Source: Actinorugispora endophytica
GTDB lineage: Bacteria; Actinomycetota; Actinomycetes; Streptosporangiales; Streptosporangiaceae
Length of the DNA: 64,000 nt
Assembly (NCBI RefSeq): GCF_004363075.1
Contig: NZ_SNYN01000013.1
Coordinates: forward strand, 50,043-114,042
Direction of reading: 5' to 3'
The notes beneath the pieces were generated by a model. The model did no database searches and was not told where the DNA came from. It saw only the letters and a list, made by a program, of their open reading frames with translations. The first letter of the stretch is position 1. The number at the start of each line of letters is the position of its first letter. Made by a program: the position numbers and the translations under genes. Shown here in pieces: positions 1-9,116 of this stretch.

Positions 1-3000
1 GAGCTGGGCACCGCCGAGTACTGGGCCGACCAGCTGCGCAACCCGGTCCGCTTCGCGCACGCGCTGCGCACCGCACTGGGCGACGACCCCGACGACCCCG
101 CCGTGCTGGTGCAGGTCGGTCCCGGCGCCGCGCTGGCGGCGCTGGCCCGCCGCAACGGCCCGGCCGCCCTCAGGGCGGCCGTCACCACCCTGGCCACCGA
201 GGACGGCGAGTCCGACTCCGCGGCCGCGCGCGCGGCCCTGGGCGCGCTGTGGACGCACGGGGTCCCGGTGGACTTCGGCGCCCTCCACGCGCCGGGGGAG
301 CGGCGCCGGATCGCCGTTCCCGGTTACGCCTTCCAGCGGCGGCGGCTGTGGATCGACCCGCCCGCGCCCGGCCGCGCGGTCGCCGCGCCGGGCAGCGGGG
401 AGGCGCCCGACGCGGACGACCCGCTCCAGGTGCCGGTGTGGGCGCAGACCGCGCCGCTGGAACCGGCGGCCGGACTCACCGGCCGCTGGCTGCTGGCCGG
501 GCCCGACAGCGAGGACACCGCCGAGGTCCGGGACGCCCTCGCCGCGGCCGGCGCCCTCGTGGTGCCCGCGGACCGGGCCGGGGAGGAGGACGGCGGTCCC
601 TGGGCCGGAGCCGTCGTCGTGCTGGACGCCGACCCCGGTCGCGGCCACGCCCCCGACGCCGTCACCGAGCAGGTCCTGGCGCACGCGGGCCTCGCCCGGC
701 TGCTCTCCGGCTCCGCGTCCCCCGTCCCGGTCCTGCTCCAGGTGGGGCGGGCGGTCGAGCGCGTGGAGAGCACGGACCGGGTCCTCGCCTCCTCCGCGTC
801 GGCGCGCGTGCTGCCCCGCGTCCTGGGCCAGGAGTCCCCGGGGACGGTGTGGCGCACCCTCGACGTGGGCGGGGGCGCCGCGATCGGCCCGGCCGTCCTG
901 GCCGAACTCGCCGACCTCGCGGACGGGCGCGGCGGCGTGGAGGCCGCCGTGCGCGGAACGACCCGCTGGGTCCGCGACATCGCCCCGTGGCGCCCGGCAC
1001 CCGCCGCCGGGCCCGGGAGCGCTCCGGCCCCCGACCCCGACGCCCGCCCCGTCGCCCTGATCACCGGGGGCCTGGGCGACGTCGGCCTGACCATCGCGGC
1101 GCACCTGAGCGGACGGGGCATGCGCGTCGTCGCCACGTCGCGCTCCGCGCCGCCGGCGGAGGCCGGTCCGGACCCCCGCGACGACCGGGCCCTGGCCCTG
1201 CGCGCCCTGGCCGAACACGGCACACCGGTCGAGGTGCGCACGCTGGACGCCGGGGACGCCGAGGCCACCACCGCCCTGCTCGCCGAGCTCGCCGACCCCT
1301 CGGGGCCGGGCGTGGCGCTCGTCGTGCACGCCGCGGGCGTGGTGGCCACCGCGGACCTGGAACCGCTGCGCGCGGTCTCGGACCGGCACGTCGCCGGGCA
1401 CGTGCGCGCCAAGGTCGAGGGGGCGCTGGCCCTGCGCGCCGCCGTCGACGCGCTGGAGCCCGGTCGGCGCCCGGCGGCGGTGCTGCTGATGTCCTCGGCC
1501 GGGACCCTGGTCGGCGGAATCGGGATGGGACCCTACTCCGCGGCGAACGCGTTCCTGGACGCCCTGGCGGCGGAGTCCGCCGGCACGGGCGGCACGCGCT
1601 GGCTCAGCGTGGTGTGGGACGCCTGGAAGGTCGGGCCGCTGGGCCGGGACCGCGTGGTCAACCTCGACTTCGCGCTCGGCGCGGACACCGGGATGGCGGC
1701 ACTGGACCGGCTGCTGGCCGCGTGCGCGGCGGGCACCGCGCCGCCGGTGGTCGCGGTGTCCACCACCGACCTGCGCGACCGCGTGGCCGCGGCCGCGAAC
1801 CCGGCCGCGCCTCCGGCAGGGGACGCGGACACCGGCTCGGGGGGACTCGACCCGGTCGAGCAGGCCGTCGCGGGGCTGTGGTCGGAGCTGTTCGGCGCGC
1901 CGGTGCGCTCGGCGGACGCGGACTTCTTCGCCCTGGGCGGGCACTCGCTGCTGGCCACCCGCATGCTGGCGGCGCTGCGGCGGCGCTTCGGCGCCGAGCT
2001 GGGCCTGCGCGACGTCCTCGCCCGGCCGACCGTGGCGGGACTGGCGGCCCTGGTCCGCGAGCGGGCCGGGGCGTCCGCCGAAAACCCGGACGGGCCCGCG
2101 CTCGCGCCCGCCCCGAACGGCGCGGACGAGGACGCGGACGCCGCCCCCGGGACCTTCCCGATGACCCGGGTGCAGCACGCCTACTGGGTGGGCCGCGACG
2201 GCGGCTACGGGCTGGGCGGCACCGCCTGCCACTTCTTCCTGGAGTACGACTGCCCGGACCTGGACCTGAAGCGGTACGAGCAGGCGTGGAACCGGGTGGT
2301 CGAACGGCACGCGATGCTGCGCGCCGTCACCACCCCCCAGGGGCGCTTCGCGGTCCTGGAGCACCTGCCGCGCTACCGGATCAGGACGCACGACCTCACC
2401 GCGCTCCCCCAGGCGCGCCGCGAGGAGCGGCTGGCCCGGCTGCGCGAGCGCGTCTCGCGCGACCCCGGCCCCTCGGACCGCTGGCCGCTGTTCCAGGTGC
2501 GGGCGGCCCTGCTGCCCGGCGGCCGGACGCGCCTGTTCATCGGCGTGGACGTGCTCGTCTGCGACGCCGCGAGCTACTGGATCATCGACCGCGAGGTCCA
2601 GCACTTCTACGAGAACCCCGACACCGCGCTGCCCGAACCGGGGGTGGACTTCGCGGCCTGCGCGGCCGCGACGCGCGACCGCAGGGGCACCCCCGGCTGG
2701 GAGCGCGCGGCCGCCTACTGGCGCGCCCGCGTGGACGCGCTGCCCGGCGCGCCCGCCCTGCCGGTGGCGGAGGACGCCCCCGACCCGGCGTTCACGCGCC
2801 GGACCGCGCGCCTGGACGCCGCGGGCTGGACCGCGCTGCAGAAGGCGGCGGCGCGGCACGGCGCGACCCCCGCCGCGGTGCTGCTGACCGCCTACGCCGA
2901 GGCGCTGGCCGCGTGGTCGGGCGACGACCGCTTCGCGCTGACGCTCACCCTGTTCGACCGGCCCGAGATCCACCCGGACGTCGACGCGGTGGTGGGCGAC

Positions 3001-4368
3001 TTCACCTCGCTGCTGCTGCACGAGGTGGACCTCGCCGCCCCCGGCCCGGCCTTCGCGGACCGGGCGCGCGCCACCCACGAGCGGCTGTTCGAGGACCTGG
3101 ACCACCGGGAGTTCTCGGCGCTGGACGTGCTGGCGGAGCGGGCCTCGCGCACCGGGCGGGTCGAGTCGGTCCCAGTGGTGTTCACCAGCGCCCTGGGCCT
3201 GGAGGACGTCATCGGGGGCGAACGCGACCTGCAGTGGGTCGGCGAGCAGGTGAGCGCCCTGAGCCAGACCCCGCAGACGTGGCTGGACCACCAGGTGCTG
3301 GTGCAGCGGGGCGAGCTGCTCATGCAGTGGGACGCCCTGGAGCCGGTGCTGCCCGCCGGGGAGGTGGACCGCGTCTTCGCCGACTACGTGGCCCGGGTCC
3401 GCCGCCTGGCCGCCGACCCGGGCGCCTGGGGCGCCGAACCGCCCTCGGGGCCGCCCGCGCCGCCCCTCGCGGTGTGCGAGGACGCCGTGCTGCCGATGCG
3501 GTCGGGAACCGGGGAGCGCACCCTGTTCCTGGTGCACCCCTCGGGCGGGGACGTCCTGTGCTACGCGGAGCTGTCGCGGTCCCTGGACCCGAGGCTGTCC
3601 GTGGCGGCCGTCACCGACCCGGTCCTCGTGGGCGGCGCGGCCCCCGACGCCACGATCGAGGGCATGGCCCGGTACTACGTGGAGCTGCTCCGGCGCCACC
3701 AGGGCGAGGGCCCCTACCTGCTGGGCGGCTGGTCCATGGGCGGCAGCCTCGGCCAGGAGATGGCCCGGCAGCTGCACGAGCGGGGGCAGGCCGTCGACCT
3801 GCTGCTGATGTTCGACTCCAACGACCCCGCCCACATCACCCACATCGACCTGCCCGACCCCGAGGACGCGCGGGGCGAGGCCATCGCCCGGCACCTGGGC
3901 GCGCTGGAGGGGTACCTCGGCGTCGACCTGGGCGTGGGCGACGGGCGGGAGCGCGCGGCGCTGATCGCGATGGACCCGGACGAGCGCTGGGCCGAGGCCG
4001 AGCGGCGGCTGCGCGCGCGCCGGCTGCTGGGGCGGCGCGACGGCGTCCGCGAGCGGGTCGGGATCTTCGACCGGCACATGCGGGCGCTGGCCGACCACAC
4101 GCCCCGGCGCCTGGCCGACGCGCGCACCGCGACCCTGCTGGTGCGCGCCGACCGGGCCGCCCCCCGGAACTCCGGGATCGGGATGGGCGTGGACGACACC
4201 CCTCCGGGCCTGGCCGACCTGGGCTGGGGGCGGTACCTGGCCGGACCGCTGGAGGTGGTCGGCGCGGACGCCGACCACTACTCGCTGCTGCGCCCGCCCG
4301 CGACCGCCCGCCTCGCCGAGACCGTCAACGAGGCGCTGCTCAGGCACGCCGTCCTGGACCGCCCCTGA
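1..4368 (+). CDS. Hybrid PKS-NRPS, 3' part (AT-KR-ACP-Cy-TE), yersiniabactin HMWP1-like
   Basis: The reading frame is open from base 1, so the gene starts left of the window. Visible in order: the C-terminal end of an acyltransferase domain with its FQRRR linker (to about base 350); a ketoreductase (TGGLGDVG at about 1063, catalytic SSAG and YSAAN near 1495-1540); an acyl carrier protein (GGHSL at about 1936); a heterocyclisation domain from about 2155 with DxxxxDxxS as DVLVCDAAS near 2548; and a type I thioesterase (GWSMGG near 3727, GADADHYSLL near 4261). This resembles HMWP1 of yersiniabactin synthesis: ketide extension, cyclisation of a cysteine (or Ser/Thr) onto it, then release. Odd: no methyltransferase lies between AT and KR, and neither methyltransferase nor carrier protein lies between Cy and TE. 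Those activities appear as separate proteins downstream. The substrate of the AT cannot be read because its active site is outside. Confidence 0.9.
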   Translation, partial: ELGTAEYWADQLRNPVRFAHALRTALGDDPDDPAVLVQVGPGAALAALARRNGPAALRAAVTTLATEDGESDSAAARAALGALWTHGVPVDFGALHAPGERRRIAVPGYAFQRRRLWIDPPAPGRAVAAPGSGEAPDADDPLQVPVWAQTAPLEPAAGLTGRWLLAGPDSEDTAEVRDALAAAGALVVPADRAGEEDGGPWAGAVVVLDADPGRGHAPDAVTEQVLAHAGLARLLSGSASPVPVLLQVGRAVERVESTDRVLASSASARVLPRVLGQESPGTVWRTLDVGGGAAIGPAVLAELADLADGRGGVEAAVRGTTRWVRDIAPWRPAPAAGPGSAPAPDPDARPVALITGGLGDVGLTIAAHLSGRGMRVVATSRSAPPAEAGPDPRDDRALALRALAEHGTPVEVRTLDAGDAEATTALLAELADPSGPGVALVVHAAGVVATADLEPLRAVSDRHVAGHVRAKVEGALALRAAVDALEPGRRPAAVLLMSSAGTLVGGIGMGPYSAANAFLDALAAESAGTGGTRWLSVVWDAWKVGPLGRDRVVNLDFALGADTGMAALDRLLAACAAGTAPPVVAVSTTDLRDRVAAAANPAAPPAGDADTGSGGLDPVEQAVAGLWSELFGAPVRSADADFFALGGHSLLATRMLAALRRRFGAELGLRDVLARPTVAGLAALVRERAGASAENPDGPALAPAPNGADEDADAAPGTFPMTRVQHAYWVGRDGGYGLGGTACHFFLEYDCPDLDLKRYEQAWNRVVERHAMLRAVTTPQGRFAVLEHLPRYRIRTHDLTALPQARREERLARLRERVSRDPGPSDRWPLFQVRAALLPGGRTRLFIGVDVLVCDAASYWIIDREVQHFYENPDTALPEPGVDFAACAAATRDRRGTPGWERAAAYWRARVDALPGAPALPVAEDAPDPAFTRRTARLDAAGWTALQKAAARHGATPAAVLLTAYAEALAAWSGDDRFALTLTLFDRPEIHPDVDAVVGDFTSLLLHEVDLAAPGPAFADRARATHERLFEDLDHREFSALDVLAERASRTGRVESVPVVFTSALGLEDVIGGERDLQWVGEQVSALSQTPQTWLDHQVLVQRGELLMQWDALEPVLPAGEVDRVFADYVARVRRLAADPGAWGAEPPSGPPAPPLAVCEDAVLPMRSGTGERTLFLVHPSGGDVLCYAELSRSLDPRLSVAAVTDPVLVGGAAPDATIEGMARYYVELLRRHQGEGPYLLGGWSMGGSLGQEMARQLHERGQAVDLLLMFDSNDPAHITHIDLPDPEDARGEAIARHLGALEGYLGVDLGVGDGRERAALIAMDPDERWAEAERRLRARRLLGRRDGVRERVGIFDRHMRALADHTPRRLADARTATLLVRADRAAPRNSGIGMGVDDTPPGLADLGWGRYLAGPLEVVGADADHYSLLRPPATARLAETVNEALLRHAVLDRP

Positions 4369-4424
4369 CCACCGCGGCCGCCCCGGCCGCGCCCCCGATG
4401 AAGAAGACGAAGAAGAGGAAGACC

Positions 4425-5954
4425 ATGAAGACGCACCGACCCTCCGGCCGCCGACGATCAGGGGCCGCGCTCCTGGCAGCGGTCCTGCTGCTCTCCGGCT
4501 GCGGAGGAGCCGGAGACGGGACGGAGGCCGAGGCCGGCGTCGCCCTGCTGCGCTACGCCGCCGTGGGCACGCCCGCCACCGCCACCAACGACCCGCACGG
4601 CGGCGTCGGGAACGAGTCCGACTCCCTGCGCTTCGGCCTGGTGTACGACGTCCTGGCCGTTCCGGGCGAGGACGGGGAGACCGAGCTGAGGCTGGCCTCC
4701 TCGATCGAGCCGGTCGACGAGGAGCTCGTGGAGTGGACCGTGCGGCTCCGCCCTGACGCGGTCTTCAGCGACGGCTCCCCCGTGCGCGCCGCCGACGTGC
4801 TGTTCTCGCTGCGGCGCATCGAGGACAAGGCCGCCGAGAACTTCGGCCGCCTGGGCATGTTCGACTTCTCGGCGTCCGAGGTGGTCGACGAGCACACCCT
4901 GACCGTCGTGGCGCGCAAGCCCTACGCCGAGGTCCCCCGGGCGCTGGAGTCGGTGACCTTCGTGGTCCCCGAGGGCAGCGACGACTTCACCGAGCCGGTC
5001 ATCGGCTCGGGCCCCTTCACCCTGGTCGAGGGCGGCGCCGAGAGCGCGGTCCTGGAGCGGAACGACGACTGGTGGGGGCCCGCCCCCGAGCTGGAGCGCG
5101 TGGAGATCTCGGCGGTGGCCGACCCGCGGGCCCGCGCGCAGGCCGTCATCGCGGGACAGGCGGACGTCGCGGGCAGCGTCGACCCCGCGACGGTGCGCGA
5201 GGTCGAGGGCGACGACTGGCAGGTCGTGCGGCGCCCGTCGGTGACGATGTACCCGTTCGTGATGCGCCTGGACACCGAGCCCTTCGACGACCCGGACGTG
5301 CGTGAGGCGTTCCGTCTGGCGGTGGACCGCGACAAGCTCGTCGAGACGGTCTTCCTCGGATACGGGCAGGTCGGCAACGACCTGATCGCCCCGGCCGACC
5401 CCTCCAGCCCCGAGACCGCCCAACGGGAACGGGACCTGGAGCGCGCCCGCGAACTCCTGGAGGAGGCCGGGCACGGCGACGGTCTGGAGGTCGTGCTGCA
5501 CACCACCACCTCGTACCCGGGAATGGACACCGCGGCGACCCTGTACGCCGAGCAGCTGGCCGAGGCGGGCGTCACCGTCGAGGTGCGCACGGACCCCCCG
5601 GACACCTACTGGACGGACGTGTTCGCCCAGGAGTCCTTCTACACCGGCTTCTACGGCGGCATCCCGTTCACCGACGTCGCCACCGTGGCGCTGCTGTCCG
5701 ACGCCCCCACCAACGAGACCGCGTGGCGGCGCCCCGAGTGGGACGAGGGCTTCGACGAGGCGCTGGCAACCGCCGACCAGGAGAAGCGCACCGCGCTCCT
5801 GGGCGGGCTCCAGGAGGAGCTGCGCGACGAGGGCGGCTACGTCGTGTGGGGCACCGGGGACGGCCTGGACCTGGCCGCGCCGAACGTGGCCGGACTGCCC
5901 GACGGCCCCGGGTTCGACAAGATGTTCATCGACCAGGTGCGGCTGGCGGACTGA
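4425..5954 (+). CDS. ABC importer substrate-binding lipoprotein, family 5 (peptide/nickel type)
   Basis: A lipoprotein of about 509 residues with a basic N terminus, a short hydrophobic stretch and the lipobox LLSGC, followed by an SBP_bac_5 fold (for example FSDGSPVRAADVLFSLRRI, typical of OppA/DppA/NikA). The start at 4425 is preferred over the in-frame ATG at 4398 because AGGAAG lies just upstream of it. It follows the synthase gene by 56 bases and its stop overlaps the next start (TGATG), so it is part of the same operon. In context it probably captures the metal-metallophore complex outside the cell. Opp/Nik-type binding proteins are known for metallophores such as staphylopine (CntA); most siderophores use a different binding-protein class. 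Confidence 0.85.
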   Translation: MKTHRPSGRRRSGAALLAAVLLLSGCGGAGDGTEAEAGVALLRYAAVGTPATATNDPHGGVGNESDSLRFGLVYDVLAVPGEDGETELRLASSIEPVDEELVEWTVRLRPDAVFSDGSPVRAADVLFSLRRIEDKAAENFGRLGMFDFSASEVVDEHTLTVVARKPYAEVPRALESVTFVVPEGSDDFTEPVIGSGPFTLVEGGAESAVLERNDDWWGPAPELERVEISAVADPRARAQAVIAGQADVAGSVDPATVREVEGDDWQVVRRPSVTMYPFVMRLDTEPFDDPDVREAFRLAVDRDKLVETVFLGYGQVGNDLIAPADPSSPETAQRERDLERARELLEEAGHGDGLEVVLHTTTSYPGMDTAATLYAEQLAEAGVTVEVRTDPPDTYWTDVFAQESFYTGFYGGIPFTDVATVALLSDAPTNETAWRRPEWDEGFDEALATADQEKRTALLGGLQEELRDEGGYVVWGTGDGLDLAAPNVAGLPDGPGFDKMFIDQVRLAD

Positions 5955-6892
5955 TGCGCGTCGTCGCCGTCGCGGTCCGGGCGTCGGTGGTCCTGGTCGC
6001 CGTGTCGATCATGGTGTTCGCGGCCACCGAACTGCTGCCCTCGGACGCCGCGGCCGTCCGCGCGGGCGGCGGCGCGACACCGGACGAGCTCGCCCGGATG
6101 CGGTCCGAGGCGGGGCTGGACGACCCCGCGGCCCAGCGCTACCTGCGCTGGCTGGCCGCCATGGCCACCGGGGACACCGGCACCTCCCTGGTGAGCGGAC
6201 GCCCCGTGGCCGCGCTCGTCGAGGCGCGCGCGGGCGCCACCCTGGCCCTGGCCGGGGCGGCGCTCGCGGTGGCGGTGCCGCTGACCGCCCTGATGGCGTG
6301 GGCCGCGGGTGCGGCGCCCCGGCGGGTGCGCGCCGGGGCGGCGGGGGCGGTCGCGGGGCTGGCCGCCGTCCCGCAGGCGGCGTTCGCCGCGGGGCTGGTC
6401 GCGGTGTTCTCGGCGGCGCTGGGCTGGCTGCCGCCGGTGTCCCTGGTGGCGGCGGGCGGCTCGCCGCTGGACCGCCCCGAGACGCTCGTGCTGCCCGCCC
6501 TCGCGCTCGCGGTGCCGGCGGCCGCCTACGGGGCGGGCCTGCTCGGTGGCGCGGTCGCCGACGCGCTGGCCGCGCCGCACGTCGCCGACGCGGTGCTGCG
6601 GGGCGTGCCGAGACGGCGGGTGGCCGCGCGGCACGTGCTCCCCTTCCTGCTCGCGCCCGCCGTGCGGGTGCTGGCCACGGTCGCGGGGTCGCTCCTGGTC
6701 GCCACCGCCGTGGTGGAGACGGTGTTCGGCTACGCGGGCCTGGGCGAACTCCTGGTCAGCGCGGTCGCCACCCGGGACGTGCCGGTGGTGCAGGCCGTGG
6801 CGATGCTGTCGGCGACCGTGGTCGTCGGGGGGCTGGCCGCGGCCGACGCCGCGGCCGCGCTGACCGACCCCCGCTCGGGGGTGCCCGCGTGA
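5954..6892 (+). CDS. ABC importer permease, DppB/NikB type
   Basis: About 312 residues with five to six hydrophobic segments. The N terminus has one membrane helix (VVLVAVSIMVFAATELLP) and a periplasmic-type loop with DELARMRSEAGLDDP, as in DppB/NikB. The cytoplasmic EAA-like loop is at ADAVLRGVPRRRVAARHVLP, followed by ETVFGYAGLGELL, both typical of the family. The ATG overlaps the stop of the binding-protein gene by one base. The gene forms the inner-membrane channel with the next permease, presumably for import of the metallophore. Confidence 0.88.
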   Translation: MRVVAVAVRASVVLVAVSIMVFAATELLPSDAAAVRAGGGATPDELARMRSEAGLDDPAAQRYLRWLAAMATGDTGTSLVSGRPVAALVEARAGATLALAGAALAVAVPLTALMAWAAGAAPRRVRAGAAGAVAGLAAVPQAAFAAGLVAVFSAALGWLPPVSLVAAGGSPLDRPETLVLPALALAVPAAAYGAGLLGGAVADALAAPHVADAVLRGVPRRRVAARHVLPFLLAPAVRVLATVAGSLLVATAVVETVFGYAGLGELLVSAVATRDVPVVQAVAMLSATVVVGGLAAADAAAALTDPRSGVPA

Positions 6893-7686
6893 GGGCCGTG
6901 TTCTGGCCGCTCGCGGCGGCCGTCGTCGGGATCGCCCTGTTCGGCGGGGCGCTCGCCCCGCACGACCCGACCTCGTCCATCGCGGGCCCCTGGGCCGCGC
7001 CCGGCGCCGCCTCGCCCCTGGGCACCGACTCGGCGGGGCGCGACGTCCTGTCGCGGGTGCTGGCCGGCGGGCGCGGCCCGGTCCTGACCGCCGCTCTGGC
7101 CGCGCTGTGCGCCACGGCCGCCGGCCTGTGGGGCGGCCTGGTCGCGGGATGGCGCGGCGGCTGGCCCGACCGCCTGCTGTCGGGGCTGGCCGACCTGCTG
7201 ATGGGGGTCCCGTTCCTGCTGGTGGCCATGGTGCTGGCGGTCGCGCTGCCCGGACCGGCGGCGGTCGCGGCGGCGACCGTCTGCGGAGGCGCCCCGCTCA
7301 CCCTGCGCGTGGTGCGCGACACCGTCCGGCGGCTGCGCCACTCCGGTTTCGTCGAGGCCGCGCGCGGGCGGGGCGAGCGCACCGGGGCGATCCTGGTGCG
7401 CGAGGTGCTGCCCTCGGTCGCCGGGATCGCGGGCGCCGACCTCGGGCTGCGCTTCGTCGCGGCCCTGCAGACGGCCGCCGCGATCGGGATGCTGGGCCTG
7501 GGCGCGCAGCCGCCCGCGCCCGACTGGGGGCTGATGCTGCGCGAGAACCTGGCGGGGGCCGCGCTCAACCCGCCGTCGCTGGTCGCGCCCGCCGCGGCCC
7601 TCACGGTGACCGCGCTGGTCGCGGCCGTGCTGGCGCGCCGCGCCGCGGACGAGCGGAGCGGCCGGGGGGCGGTGGGGGCGTGGTGA
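6889..7686 (+). CDS. ABC importer permease, DppC/NikC type
   Basis: About 265 residues starting with GTG that overlaps the previous stop (GTGA). The family signature LGTDSAGRDVLSRVLAGGR follows the first membrane helix, and the EAA-like loop is FVEAARGRGERTGAILVREVLP, followed by GMLGLGAQPPAPDWGLML. These are standard DppC/OppC features. It pairs with the upstream DppB-like permease. Translational coupling on both sides indicates one operon with the ATPase gene. Confidence 0.88.
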   Translation: MRAVFWPLAAAVVGIALFGGALAPHDPTSSIAGPWAAPGAASPLGTDSAGRDVLSRVLAGGRGPVLTAALAALCATAAGLWGGLVAGWRGGWPDRLLSGLADLLMGVPFLLVAMVLAVALPGPAAVAAATVCGGAPLTLRVVRDTVRRLRHSGFVEAARGRGERTGAILVREVLPSVAGIAGADLGLRFVAALQTAAAIGMLGLGAQPPAPDWGLMLRENLAGAALNPPSLVAPAAALTVTALVAAVLARRAADERSGRGAVGAW

Positions 7687-9116
7687 CCGGCGCGCCGGAA
7701 CCGCTGCTGCGGGTGCGGGGGATGACCGTGGCCGCCCGGAGCGGGCGCCCGATCGTGTCCGGCGTCGACCTCGACGCGCACCCGGGAGAGGCGGTGGCGC
7801 TCGCGGGCCCGTCGGGCTGCGGGAAGTCCACCCTGCTGCGCGCGGTCCTGGACGCGCTGCCGCCCGGCCTCCGCCGCACGGCGGGCACCGTCACCTGGGC
7901 GGGAGAGCCGGTGCGCCCCGGCGGCGCGGCCCGCCGGTGGCGGCGCGCGCACGCGGGCGTGCTCGACCAGGACCCCGCCTCGGCCGTCAACCCGCTGCTC
8001 ACCGCGCGGGCGGCGGTCCTGGAGGGGCGCACGCGCGCCCTGGGCGGACGCCGGGCCGCGCGCGGGCGCGCGCTGGAGCTCCTGGACGCGCTCGGCCTGG
8101 ACGCCGCCGACGTCGCGGGCCGCCGGCCGCACACCCTGTCGGGGGGCCAGGTCCAGCGGGTGGCGCTGGCCAGGGCGATCCTGGCCGATCCGCCGCTGCT
8201 GGTCCTGGACGAGCCGACCAGCGGCCTGGACGCCGGGGCGCTGGACCTGGTCGCCGCCGAGGTGCGGCGGCGCGGCGCGGGCGGCGGGGCGACGCTGCTG
8301 GTCTCGCACGACCCGGACTTCGTCGCGCGCGTCGCGGACCGGGTCGTGGCCGTGGGCGCGCGGCCGCCGGCCCCGCCGCGCGCGACCCGGCCCGCGCCCG
8401 GACGCGGCGGCCCCCCGGTGCTGAACGCCTCGGGGCTGCGGCTGTCCCACCCGGGGAGGCCGGTACTGGAGGACGTGTCGCTGGAGGTGCGCGCGGGCGA
8501 GCTCGTGGCCGTGACGGGGCCGTCAGGATCGGGCAAGAGCACCCTGCTGCGCGCGCTCGCCGGACTGCACCCGCCCGACGGCGGCTCGGTCGCGCTGCGC
8601 GGCCGCCCCCTGGCCGCGACAGCCGAGGCCAGGGAGCGCGGACAGCTGCGCGGCGTGCAGTTCGTCGCCCAGGACCCGGCGGGAGCGCTCAACCCGGCGC
8701 ACCCGGTGGGCGCGGCCGTCGTCCGGCCGCTGCGCGTCCTTCGGGGGGTGTCCGCGCAGCGGGCCCGCGAGGAGGCCCGGGAGCTGCTGAGCCGGGTGGG
8801 CCTGGACCCGGCGCTGGCCGGGCGGAGGCCCCGGGAGCTTTCGGGCGGCCAGCGCCAGCGCGTGGCGGTCGCCCGCGCGCTCGCGGCCGGCCCCGACGTC
8901 CTGCTGGCCGACGAGATCACCTCGGCGCTGGACGCCGACACCGCGGACGCGGTCCTGGCCCTCCTGGAGGAGCTGTGCGGAAACGGGCTCGCGGTGCTGC
9001 TGGCCACACACGCCCCCGGCGCCGTCGCGCGCGCCCACCGCGTACTGCGCGTCCGGGAGCACGGACTCCCCGACGCGGTCCCACCACATCGAACGGAGCA
9101 CTCACATGTCGGATGA
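7683..9116 (+). CDS. ABC importer ATPase, two ATP-binding domains in one chain
   Basis: About 477 residues with two complete nucleotide-binding domains. The first has Walker A GPSGCGKST, signature LSGGQVQRVALARAI and Walker B LLVLDEP; the second has GPSGSGKST, LSGGQRQRVAVARAL and VLLADEI. It is equivalent to DppD+DppF fused, a common actinobacterial arrangement for Opp-type systems. The start is GTG at 7683 (an alternative GTG is at 7680), overlapping the previous stop. It would power import through the two upstream permeases. The C-terminal end overlaps the following methyltransferase gene by 11 bases. Confidence 0.88.
   Translation: MTGAPEPLLRVRGMTVAARSGRPIVSGVDLDAHPGEAVALAGPSGCGKSTLLRAVLDALPPGLRRTAGTVTWAGEPVRPGGAARRWRRAHAGVLDQDPASAVNPLLTARAAVLEGRTRALGGRRAARGRALELLDALGLDAADVAGRRPHTLSGGQVQRVALARAILADPPLLVLDEPTSGLDAGALDLVAAEVRRRGAGGGATLLVSHDPDFVARVADRVVAVGARPPAPPRATRPAPGRGGPPVLNASGLRLSHPGRPVLEDVSLEVRAGELVAVTGPSGSGKSTLLRALAGLHPPDGGSVALRGRPLAATAEARERGQLRGVQFVAQDPAGALNPAHPVGAAVVRPLRVLRGVSAQRAREEARELLSRVGLDPALAGRRPRELSGGQRQRVAVARALAAGPDVLLADEITSALDADTADAVLALLEELCGNGLAVLLATHAPGAVARAHRVLRVREHGLPDAVPPHRTEHSHVG

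Noticed and set aside
249..4368. Other long open frames on both strands over the PKS-NRPS gene
   Set aside because: Composition is Arg/Pro/Gly-rich without domains; they are frame shadows of the real gene at high GC.
4398..4424. ATG at 4398 as the start of the binding-protein gene
   Set aside because: It adds only a Lys-rich tail and has no ribosome-binding site, while AGGAAG precedes the ATG at 4425.
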